A program made the position numbers and the translations under genes. DNA of 64,000 bases from Bryobacterales bacterium (GTDB lineage Bacteria; Acidobacteriota; Terriglobia; Bryobacterales; UBA6623). The DNA lies in NCBI GenBank assembly GCA_028819575.1, contig JAPPLB010000141.1:1-64000 (forward strand), given 5' to 3'. The notes beneath the pieces were generated by a model. That model was not told the origin of the DNA and searched no databases. It saw nothing but the letters and a program-made list of their open reading frames with translations. Position 1 is the stretch's first letter; the number at the start of each line of letters is the position of its first letter. Positions 1 to 8,309 of this stretch are shown here, in pieces.

Positions 1-55
1 CCTGGCGGTCGTATCGTGTGCTTCGACCGTCGGGTGGTGAGAAATGCAGGTTAGC
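1..55. repeat. Copy A (right end, truncated by window edge) of the interspersed TIR repeat family
   Basis: cctggcggtcgtatcgtgtgcttcgaccgtcgggtggtgagaaatgcaggttag, near-identical to the right ends of copies B, E, F and G. Confidence 0.9.
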
Positions 56-235
56 CTCTACGAGTAACGATACGGCGCATCAAGCTGCCATTCATCCAGA
101 GACCCTGGAGTCGGTTCCGCCTATAGCAGACAAAGAAGAGCCGCTGCAGCCTTGTTTCGGAAGCGGTGGGTTTGATGGGATGGGTGATGGTGATGGGCCG
201 AACCCATGAAGGCGCGGCCCAAAAGGAAGCGCCGG

Positions 236-1312
236 TTACGGCAACATCGGTTCCGTAATCGTGTACTCGACGTCAAGCGACTTCAAGAACGCCACCAGGT
301 CCGCCTTGTCCTCGTCGGTGAGGTTCGCGTTCTTGGCGTCGGCCAGATTCGTCTCGTCCAACCACTCGTTGGCCTTGCCTCCGGTAGACATCAACTCGAC
401 GGCATCCTCGATCGTAGCCACGCTTCCATCGTGCATATAGGGCGCAGACTTGCTGATGTCGAGCAAGGTCGGCGTCTTGAACGCGCCCGTGTCCTTTTCG
501 TCTCCCGAGACCTTGGCGCGGCCCACATCGGGCGTTTCCGCATCCATGCCGATGCCGACATTGTGGTACTGCAGGTCGGTCAGCAGAAGGCCGTCATGGC
601 AGTTGGTGCACTTGGCCTTCTCACTGAACACAGTCCAACCGCGCTTCGCGTCTTCGCTGATGGCCGAGTCGTCCCCGGCACGGAACCTTACCCAGGCCGA
701 ATCGGCGGCCACGATCGTGCGCATGAACGAAGCGACGGCCTTCGCTACGTTATCCGGCGTGGCGTCCTCGCCAAAGATCGTGTTGAACTGCTCTTTGTAG
801 CCCTCGATCTCGTTCAACTTGGAGCAGATGTCATCCATACTAGGTGCGCCGTCATTGCCGGATGCGCCCATGTTGCCCCCGCTCCAGGCGCCTTGCACCT
901 GTTTCTCGAGCGCACCAGAACGGCCGTCCCAATAAAGCTCCGAGTGGTAGCCGATATTCCAGAGCGTCGGGCTCGATCGCGTCAACGTCTTGTCGAACGC
1001 ACCGATGGCGACCGGCTTGCCGTCGGTCAGGCCGTGTTCCTTGAGGTGGCAGCCATAGCAGGAACGATTGCCGTCACCGCTCAGCCGCTGGTCGTAGTAA
1101 AGCTGTTTGCCGAGCGCAACCTTTTCCGCGGTCATTGGGTTGTCCTCAGGAATCTCCATCTCGGCGTAGCCTTCAAGCTGCGGGAAGGCGGCCTCTTCCG
1201 GTTCGGGCTCTTCGGATGTCGGGACGTCGCAGCCCACGAATCCGATCGCCGCGACCAATACCGCCAAAGCCACCGTCACCATAGGACGATTTTCTTGCCA
1301 AAAGGACAGCAT
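236..1312 (-). CDS. Di-heme cytochrome c peroxidase (CCP/MauG family), probable lipoprotein
   Basis: 358 aa; two CXXCH motifs (CYGCH, CTNCH); TPTLLDISKSAPYMHDGSVATIEDAVE typical of CCP; lipobox-like IGFVGC. Confidence 0.9.
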   Translation of the reverse strand: MLSFWQENRPMVTVALAVLVAAIGFVGCDVPTSEEPEPEEAAFPQLEGYAEMEIPEDNPMTAEKVALGKQLYYDQRLSGDGNRSCYGCHLKEHGLTDGKPVAIGAFDKTLTRSSPTLWNIGYHSELYWDGRSGALEKQVQGAWSGGNMGASGNDGAPSMDDICSKLNEIEGYKEQFNTIFGEDATPDNVAKAVASFMRTIVAADSAWVRFRAGDDSAISEDAKRGWTVFSEKAKCTNCHDGLLLTDLQYHNVGIGMDAETPDVGRAKVSGDEKDTGAFKTPTLLDISKSAPYMHDGSVATIEDAVELMSTGGKANEWLDETNLADAKNANLTDEDKADLVAFLKSLDVEYTITEPMLP

Positions 1313-1429
1313 GACGTTTCTCCTTTGAGGCTTCTTCGCAGGAAGGCTTCCCGTTCTGAAGCGTAGTTATTGTATCCCCGCGTTTTGGCCCATATCAAGG
1401 GGGAATCCGTGTTTCGAGACTCGTCGTCC

Positions 1430-2887
1430 CTAGCGAAACTCCGCCTTTACCTGCTTGAGCTCCGCCGCCTCCGGCAACTTGCGGTAATAGGGATCGAGAG
1501 GAAAGCATCCCGAGATCATGCCGTTTCGCGGTCCCGTCGTGCAGTCGCTGAATGTACGGCAGACCCGTTTCGTTTCCAGCGAGCCGCTGACAAGAACGTC
1601 CCGCGGCAGCGTCGGATACGACAACACCACTCGACCCAATCCCACCGAATCCGTCCGCCCCGTCCGCACGGCCCATTGCGCCACGTGCGGCAGATACTCC
1701 TGCAGATAAGAGTACGCGGTGCCCACGACCGTCATGCCGGGAAAGCGCTTCTTGATCGCGGCAGCCACCTCGATTTGGCGGGCGCAACCGACAAGCGGGT
1801 CTTCGGGCGGCTGATAGCCGTCGGACGGTGGAAACAGCGCCGGGCGCTGAATGTGCGGGTTGTAGTAGGGGCTGCCGCCGCTCACGTTCAGCATCCGAAT
1901 CCCGAGTTCCTGCAGCAGCGTGACGAACTGCTCCGTCTCGCTCAGGTCGTAGTCCGTCGGATCATCGGCGTCGACCCCGAACCCATAGCGGTAGGCTCCC
2001 GAGAACTGGTCCGGGATGCCCGGTCCGAGCTTCGTTCCCTCGCGCCGGCTCGCATCGGGGTGAAACGGGATCAAATCAAAGGCGCTCATACGGACCGCGA
2101 TCTTGATCTTCTTAGTACTTGATCGGATGCCCTGAACGACTTCGCGCAGGAAACGAGTTCGATTCTCGAACGACCCGCCGTAGGGTCCCGGCCGGGTGTG
2201 GCTGCTGAGGAACTCATGTCCGAGATAACCGTGGCAGTGCTTCACGTCGACAAACATCGCTCCGCACTCCTCGGCGATCTTGCCCGCCGCGATGAAGCGA
2301 TCGATGATGCGCCGGATATCGTCGTCCGTGAGCACCGGATAGTCGTCTCCCAGGCCGAACTTGCGGTCAAGCACCTGGTGGCGGTACAGGATTTTGGGCT
2401 CGGGCTTGTCCTTGCGAAAGGGTTTCGAGAAGCGGCCCGAATGTGTGAGCTGAAAGCCGACGAGCAGATCATCCGTCGACCCGACCTCGATACGGTGCGT
2501 CTCGAGAAGCTCATCGAGAAGTTTCGCCAAGCCGTCTTGCGTCTCTTCACTGATGATCAACTGGTTAGGATTGGCTCGCGAATCGGGCAGAACCGCCATC
2601 GCTTCGCCACCCCAAATCCACTTAGCGCCGCTGCGCCCGAAGTTGCGCCAGCGCCGGCGAACCAGTTCGCTCGGACGCCCGTCGGTTTCTCCGTCCCACC
2701 CCTCCATCGGATGGATCGTGAAACGATTGCCGACCCGAAATCCATCCACCGTCATCGGAGCGGCCAACGGAGACCCCGGGGCCGTCTCGATGGTGTCTTC
2801 GCACTGGATCTTGAGTCCGAGCTTCGCCAAATGCGCACGAAACGATTCGACCGTCTTGAAAGTGGCCACGCGAGGGTAAGAGGACAT
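1430..2887 (-). CDS. NADH:flavin oxidoreductase, old yellow enzyme family
   Basis: Start chosen at MSSYPRV; ...DVKHCHGYLGHEFLSSHTRPGPYGGSFENRTRFLREVV... is OYE-like. Confidence 0.85.
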   Translation of the reverse strand: MSSYPRVATFKTVESFRAHLAKLGLKIQCEDTIETAPGSPLAAPMTVDGFRVGNRFTIHPMEGWDGETDGRPSELVRRRWRNFGRSGAKWIWGGEAMAVLPDSRANPNQLIISEETQDGLAKLLDELLETHRIEVGSTDDLLVGFQLTHSGRFSKPFRKDKPEPKILYRHQVLDRKFGLGDDYPVLTDDDIRRIIDRFIAAGKIAEECGAMFVDVKHCHGYLGHEFLSSHTRPGPYGGSFENRTRFLREVVQGIRSSTKKIKIAVRMSAFDLIPFHPDASRREGTKLGPGIPDQFSGAYRYGFGVDADDPTDYDLSETEQFVTLLQELGIRMLNVSGGSPYYNPHIQRPALFPPSDGYQPPEDPLVGCARQIEVAAAIKKRFPGMTVVGTAYSYLQEYLPHVAQWAVRTGRTDSVGLGRVVLSYPTLPRDVLVSGSLETKRVCRTFSDCTTGPRNGMISGCFPLDPYYRKLPEAAELKQVKAEFR

Positions 2888-3033
2888 GCGGGTTGAGTCA
2901 CCAGTATAGGTTGAGCGGAGCGGCGCGCTCTCTGGCGCGGACTGAAGAAAGCCCATCGCTGCCAGACGGCGCGGCCTGCGCGCGGCCGGAGCGCCGCCGG
3001 GTTTTACTTTGATACGCTTTTGCTGAACAACCC

Positions 3034-4083
3034 GTGGCGACGGACACACAAGGGAAGATCCTGACCGTAACCGGTCCGATCGAACCGGCAGATCTGGGCA
3101 AGACCCTCATTCACGAGCACCTTTTCTTCGACCTGAGCTGCTACTTCCGTCCGCCGGAAGATGAGCGCGGCAAGAGCCTTGCCGACGAGCCGCTGCAGTT
3201 GTCGAATCTGGGCTGGGTACGGCAGAACATCATGAGCTCACGGCCCAACCTGGTGATGGACGATGCCGGCGTCGTGGAAGCCGAAGTGGGGAAGTTTCAG
3301 GACCTCGGCGGCTCAGCCCTGGTGGACCAGACCATTCGAGGCATTGCTCCAAACCCGCAAGGGCTGGCACGGGTCTCCGCTCGCACCGGCGTCCGGATCG
3401 TTGCCGGCAACGGCTATTACATTCATCCCTCGCACCCTCCGGACATGGATGACAAGACCATTGCGGATATCCGTACCGAAATCATCCGCAACGTGACCGA
3501 GGGCATCGACGGCAGCGGCATTCGGTCCGGCCTGATTGGCGAGATTGGGGCATGTTGGCCGCTTCATCCGAATGAAGAGAAGTGCATCCGGGCATCCGCG
3601 CAGGCGCATCGGGAAACCGGAGCGCCCATCTCGATTCACCCCGGTCACAGTGTCGACTCGCCGCCAACGATACTGGACATTCTCGAGGCGGAGGGAGTCG
3701 CCCCCAGCCGCGTCATGATGAGCCACATCGAAAACAGGAACCGTGACGAGATCGACCTCTATCGCAGGCTTGCCGACCGCGGATGCAACCTCAGCTTCGA
3801 TTCTTTCGGCCGGGACATCTACTTCGCATACGCGGGCCGCCATCACCCTTCGGATGACATTCGAGTCAACGTCATCTCCGAGCTGGTGCAGCAGGGGTAC
3901 GTCGGCCAGATCTACGTCGCACAAGACTGCAGCTTCAAATCGGACCTGGCCACGTACGGCGGGTATGGGTACGGTCATGTTCTCGAAAATATCGTCCCCC
4001 GTCTGAAGGCGCGAGACGTCTCCGACGATGATCTCGACAAGATCCTGGTCGAGAATCCCAGACGTTTTCTGACGATGCAGTAA
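3034..4083 (+). CDS. Phosphotriesterase-family metallohydrolase
   Basis: 349 aa, GTG start; TLIHEHLFFDLS and IHPGHSVDSP ... MSHIENRNRD resemble PTE/aryldialkylphosphatase family. Confidence 0.8.
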   Translation: MATDTQGKILTVTGPIEPADLGKTLIHEHLFFDLSCYFRPPEDERGKSLADEPLQLSNLGWVRQNIMSSRPNLVMDDAGVVEAEVGKFQDLGGSALVDQTIRGIAPNPQGLARVSARTGVRIVAGNGYYIHPSHPPDMDDKTIADIRTEIIRNVTEGIDGSGIRSGLIGEIGACWPLHPNEEKCIRASAQAHRETGAPISIHPGHSVDSPPTILDILEAEGVAPSRVMMSHIENRNRDEIDLYRRLADRGCNLSFDSFGRDIYFAYAGRHHPSDDIRVNVISELVQQGYVGQIYVAQDCSFKSDLATYGGYGYGHVLENIVPRLKARDVSDDDLDKILVENPRRFLTMQ

Positions 4084-4225
4084 CCGGAAATCTCATGTCG
4101 CGGCCGTCGCGAGCTCGATCCGCCAAACTCTTTCGGCGCAACTCACCGTGCCTGCCCGGCGGTGGGGTGCCGACAAAGTAGGTCGAACCACAAACCGTTT
4201 TTTCGCTCGTGGGAGCTGACACGAC

Positions 4226-5029
4226 ATGCCTGATTTTGTAAATCCCTTGAAAGAGAGACTCGCCGCCGGTGATCCTGTGCTCGGGAGCTGGATCTGGTTC
4301 ACCGACCCTTGCTCCGCCGAAATGATGGCGCAGGCCGGGTTCGATTGGCTGCTGATCGACTTGGAGCACAGTCACATCGGCCCGGCGTCATTGCGCAACA
4401 TCATCATGGCCGTCGATCGTTACGAGTGCGCCCCGATCGTGCGCACCAAGGTGGGTGATATCGACTCGATCAAAGTGTCGCTCGATGCGGGTGCGATGGG
4501 CGTGATCATCCCCCAGATCAATACTCCCGAGGAAGCGCAGTGGGCCGTCACGCACACCAAGTACGCGCCGCTGGGCAAGCGGGGCATCGGGGCCATGCGC
4601 GCAACGTCCTACGGAACTCGCTGGGACGAGTACCTGAGTCAAGCAAACGAACAGATCCTGACGATCGTGCAAATCGAGGACAGGCAGGCGGTCGACAACC
4701 TTCCTCACATCCTGAGCACACCCGGACTGGACGGTATCTTTGTCGGCGCATTCGACCTCTCCCAATCGATGGGGATTCTGCCCGGCCAAACCGATCCGAG
4801 GCTGGATGCAACCATAGATCAGGTGATCGACGCGGCCCGCTCCCGAGATCTGATCGTCGGGGCCTGCGTGACCTGGGACAACGTTGACTCTCTGGTTTCG
4901 AAAGGCGTAACGCTGCCGATCATCGGAGCGGACGTTGAATTCATGTTCGAGACGGCTCGCGCCTGCACGAAAAAGTGGCGAAAAGCCCGAGAAAAGGTGT
5001 CCGTCCAGGCCGCCGGCTCCCACGAGTGA
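4226..5029 (+). CDS. HpcH/HpaI-type aldolase
   Basis: 267 aa; LIDLEHS, VIIPQINTPEEAQWAV, GIFVGAFDLSQSMG motifs. Confidence 0.9.
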   Translation: MPDFVNPLKERLAAGDPVLGSWIWFTDPCSAEMMAQAGFDWLLIDLEHSHIGPASLRNIIMAVDRYECAPIVRTKVGDIDSIKVSLDAGAMGVIIPQINTPEEAQWAVTHTKYAPLGKRGIGAMRATSYGTRWDEYLSQANEQILTIVQIEDRQAVDNLPHILSTPGLDGIFVGAFDLSQSMGILPGQTDPRLDATIDQVIDAARSRDLIVGACVTWDNVDSLVSKGVTLPIIGADVEFMFETARACTKKWRKAREKVSVQAAGSHE

Positions 5030-5042
5030 GGCGGTCGCGTCA

Positions 5043-5510
5043 TCAGCTCATTATCAGCCCGCCGCCGATGTTCAGGGCCTGACCCGTGATGTTGCCGTTG
5101 CAGTCACCGCCAGAAACGAGACGAGTTCCGGCGCCACGAGGGCTCGATGATCTTCGCGAGCGGAAACTCCGCCAGTAAGCCGCAGCGCGGAACTCATCCG
5201 GAGGAACGCCGGCTTCTGACCTGCATTTCTCACCACGTGGCGAGGCGAAGTGCGTGAGAGGGCTGTCAGGACGAGGCGCGAGCCGCTTGGCGCGCGCAGG
5301 CGTACTTGAACAGTACGTTGAGCACGGCAAGCAAGCGCAACGAAGTCATGGCGGTCCTATCGCGTGCTTCGACCGTCGGGTGGTGAGAAATGCAGGCTGG
5401 AGCATCCTCTTGAAGACCTTGCCGCGCCATCTCGGTGCCGGTCCAGCCGGGACAGACGGCGTTGACGGTGATGAGACGGGGCGCCGGGGCAGTCGGTGGC
5501 GGCAGGCGCG
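5043..5510 (-). pseudogene. Short-chain dehydrogenase/reductase remnant: N-terminus missing, frameshifted, interrupted by repeat copy B
   Basis: Reverse strand 5500-5400 encodes LITVNAVCPGWTGTEMARQGLQEDAP; after the repeat, 5216-5043 encodes GVPPDEF... and ...DCNGNITGQALNIGGGLIMS* in shifted frames. Confidence 0.75.
5217..5399 (+). repeat. Copy B (full length) of TIR repeat family
   Basis: TGACCTGCATTTCTCACCACGTGGCGAGG...GGGTGGTGAGAAATGCAGGC, ~183 bp with terminal inverted repeats. Confidence 0.93.
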
Positions 5511-5513
5511 GTC

Positions 5514-6206
5514 TCAGTTCGCCGCCAACACCAGCTTGCCGTCGGTAAGTTCGGCGCGTTGGGGAAACCGCCGCGCCAGATCGAGACTGTGGGTCACGGT
5601 AATGAGGATGGTGTTCTCCTCCCCGTGGAGCTCGAGCAGCAAGTCCGCGACGGCTTCGGCCGTTTGGCGATCGAGATTGCCCGTCGGCTCGTCGGCAAGA
5701 ATCAGCGGGGCCTTGTTGACCAGCGCCCGAGCGATGGCGACGCGTTGACGCTCGCCGCCGGACAACTCCGCAGGGCGATGCTCCATGCGACCGCTCAACC
5801 CAACGCGATCCAGCAGCTTGAGCGCCCGCTGCTCGGACTCAGCCGGACTTTGCGCCGAACTGGGCGCCATCGTCGGGATCAGCACGTTCTCGAGAGCCGT
5901 GCACTGCGGTAACAGGTGATGCTCCTGGAAAATGAAACCGACTTGTTCATTGCGGAACGACGCCAAGTCCGTCTCGTCGAGCGCGAAAGGGTCCTGGAAT
6001 CCGACCGACAGGGAGCCGGCGGTGGGAGTCTCGAGTGTCCCGAGCATGTAGAGCAGAGTGCTCTTGCCTGAACCCGAGGGCCCCATGATCGCAAGGGCAT
6101 CACTGCGCTTCAACTCGAACGAGACGCCGCCAATGACGACGAGCGGATCGCCGGGAGTGGAGTACTCCTTTCGGAGATCACTTACTACCAGGTGCGCTTC
6201 TGTCAT
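5514..6206 (-). CDS. ABC transporter ATP-binding protein, LolD/MacB-like
   Basis: 230 aa; Walker A GPSGSGKST, signature LSGGERQRVAIARAL, Walker B LILADEPTGNLD. Confidence 0.92.
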   Translation of the reverse strand: MTEAHLVVSDLRKEYSTPGDPLVVIGGVSFELKRSDALAIMGPSGSGKSTLLYMLGTLETPTAGSLSVGFQDPFALDETDLASFRNEQVGFIFQEHHLLPQCTALENVLIPTMAPSSAQSPAESEQRALKLLDRVGLSGRMEHRPAELSGGERQRVAIARALVNKAPLILADEPTGNLDRQTAEAVADLLLELHGEENTILITVTHSLDLARRFPQRAELTDGKLVLAAN

Positions 6207-6389
6207 CGACCGATCAGTTCCGGAATCAGGATCAATGCTGTGCCTCAGGGCTTTCCGAGTGTCTTCTCAGCGGCTCCGGGGTTGCTCTCGAAGAGCGTCC
6301 GTACTCCAGATGAGCCTCCGGGTCGCCATGACCGCTGCTCCCTCTGACAACCTAACAAGGCGTTCACGCACACGACAAGCCTGGCCGGG

Positions 6390-6824
6390 TCATTCTGATA
6401 CTTCCGCGAACGGGGCAACCTGCAACGCCTCGTCGATCACCGGCGGGATCGGCGTTGACTGCATGACGCCGTCGGGGGTCTTGCTGACACAGGCGATGAC
6501 AAGACGCCCGTGAGCGACTTCTTCCCCGTCGTGGTTGTAAGCAATTTCGTAGTGGATCGAGGACCGTCCCTTTTTGACGACCCAAATGTGAATGTCGAGC
6601 TCATCTCCAAAGCTGACGGTCTTTTTGAAGTCGCACTGTGCGGAAACGCGCGGCCTCCAGATGTTGTGCTTGTGGGCGAACTTGAGCGGGTCGAGATCGA
6701 GCGAGGAAAGGAACTCGATCTCCACCTCTTCCATGTAGCGGAAATAGTTCGTGAAGTGGATGATCCCGGCCATGTCCGTGTCCTGCCAATAGACCTTGCG
6801 TCGATAGTGGTATTCGTACGCCAT
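6390..6824 (-). CDS. Acyl-CoA thioesterase, YbgC/4-hydroxybenzoyl-CoA thioesterase-like hot-dog fold
   Basis: 144 aa; VYWQDTDMAGIIHFTNYFRYMEEVE. Confidence 0.9.
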   Translation of the reverse strand: MAYEYHYRRKVYWQDTDMAGIIHFTNYFRYMEEVEIEFLSSLDLDPLKFAHKHNIWRPRVSAQCDFKKTVSFGDELDIHIWVVKKGRSSIHYEIAYNHDGEEVAHGRLVIACVSKTPDGVMQSTPIPPVIDEALQVAPFAEVSE

Positions 6825-6830
6825 GATGGG

Positions 6831-7004
6831 CTAGCCTGTATTTCTCACCATGTGGCGAGGCGAAGTGCGTGAGAGGGCCGTCAGGCATTTCTTCTGGAGC
6901 GAATCAGGTTCCCACCAATGATTTTCACGAATCACGAGACACGAAACACGAATCACGGCTTTTTTCGCGTGCTTCGACCGTCGGGTGGTGAGAAATGCAG
7001 GCTA
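6831..7004 (+). repeat. Copy C of TIR repeat family, subfamily 2 (heptamer-containing interior)
   Basis: CTAGCCTGTATTTCTCACCATG...GGTGGTGAGAAATGCAGGCTAG; interior has five CACGARN-like units. Confidence 0.92.
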
Positions 7005-8309
7005 GAGTCTCCTTTCTCGATACGGCGTCAGGTTTTCGTACAGGGTCAGCATTTGCCCGGCCATACGTTTGCTATGAAAATAATCTTGAACCTTGCGCCG
7101 GCCAAGGGTGCCCATCTCCTCGGCCATCTCCGGGGAGGTCATGAGCATCTCGAGGTTCTTCGCCAGGTCAGCCGCGTCTCCCGGCTCGCACAGTAGTCCG
7201 CCTCCGGTAGCGTCGATCAACTCGGGGAAGACCCCGATGCGCGGCTGAACCACCGGCACCCCGCAAGCCCACGCTTCCATCACATAGAGGCCCTTGGGAG
7301 CTCCGTAGGAAGTGGGCACGGACAGTACATCAAGTCCGTTGAGAAAAGCGATTTTCTGCTCGCGGTCAACTTCGCCGACATACTCGAAGTCCTCAGCGAA
7401 GCCTGCGTCTTGCACCTGTCGTTCAACGTCGGCGAGAAAGGATCGATGCTCGGGACTGAGCCAACCCGCCACCCGGAGCCGGATGCGCGGCCTTCCGAAG
7501 GTGTTCATGGCTCGCAGCTTGGCCACCGCATTCGCCAGTGTCCGCAGGCCCTTCTCGGGAGCGACCCGCGCAAGATACCCCACCACGAACTCGTCGACGG
7601 CGCGCCGTTGCCGACCGGCGTAACCCACCAAATCAATGCCGGAGTGGACAACCGGAACCTTGTCGGGATGAACCGCGAGGTGCCCCGCCATCTCTTCGGC
7701 GTGAGCGCGGCTGGGCGAGACAAACACATCCATCGATGCTGCCAGCTCGGGCAAAAGGGCAAAGGCCCTCTCGCGGTAGGGAGACGGCATGCTCGACAGG
7801 AACAAGTCTTCGCCTTGCAGAGAACAAACGACCGCCGAGCGCAAGCGCTTCTTGAGCATCGGTGCGACCCCGGCGAGCATCGAGTTCGTGATGTGAACCA
7901 CGTCCGGCTGCCAGGCCGCTAGCGAGTCCACGAGCGGATCGAACTCCCGCCGGTACGGTCCGGTTTCTCCTTCCAACACGCCAACGGTCATCGCACCGAG
8001 CTCTTCCGGGCGAGTGCTAACGGCGAAGCGGGAGATCCACCGCAGCAGCTCAGGCCGGTCCAGAAAGCCGCTGAGCGGCCGCGGAACAAAACGGAGTGCC
8101 GGCAATACCTGTTGCAGGTAGATTTTCAAACCCCCAAGGAACACCCGCCTCGAACTCACGTCCTGCTCGTCCGTGCGGATCGGGGTGTAAGTGGGAATCA
8201 ATTGGACCTCGTGGCCCAGGTCGATCAGGGCCCGCGCCAACGTGTTGTCCCGCAGGCAGTTGCCGCAGATCGTACCGCCGGCTCCCGCGGTAATGTAGGC
8301 GATCTTCAC
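7002..8309 (-). CDS. Glycosyltransferase family 4 (GT-B)
   Basis: 435 aa; YITAGAGGTICGNCLRDN, VVGYLARVAPEKGL, VMEAWACGVPVVQPRIGVFPELI; TAG stop lies in repeat C. Confidence 0.9.
   Translation of the reverse strand: MKIAYITAGAGGTICGNCLRDNTLARALIDLGHEVQLIPTYTPIRTDEQDVSSRRVFLGGLKIYLQQVLPALRFVPRPLSGFLDRPELLRWISRFAVSTRPEELGAMTVGVLEGETGPYRREFDPLVDSLAAWQPDVVHITNSMLAGVAPMLKKRLRSAVVCSLQGEDLFLSSMPSPYRERAFALLPELAASMDVFVSPSRAHAEEMAGHLAVHPDKVPVVHSGIDLVGYAGRQRRAVDEFVVGYLARVAPEKGLRTLANAVAKLRAMNTFGRPRIRLRVAGWLSPEHRSFLADVERQVQDAGFAEDFEYVGEVDREQKIAFLNGLDVLSVPTSYGAPKGLYVMEAWACGVPVVQPRIGVFPELIDATGGGLLCEPGDAADLAKNLEMLMTSPEMAEEMGTLGRRKVQDYFHSKRMAGQMLTLYENLTPYRERRL

Noticed and set aside
206-1366. 386-aa plus-strand ORF opposite the cytochrome c peroxidase
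   Set aside because: Antisense shadow ORF: high-GC codon bias, no family signature; the minus-strand CCP is unambiguous.
5043-5330. Recurring MPCSTYCSSTPARAKRLAPRPDSPLTHFASPRGEKCR peptide in several minus-strand ORFs (5043, 12496, 20785 and others)
   Set aside because: This is the reverse translation of the interspersed repeat, not a conserved protein; no start/RBS context and multiple frame variants between copies.
6926-6960. Heptamer array considered as a CRISPR-like or iteron origin array
   Set aside because: Units are only 7 bp with no spacers, it sits inside a repeat element, and no cas or replication initiator gene is nearby.
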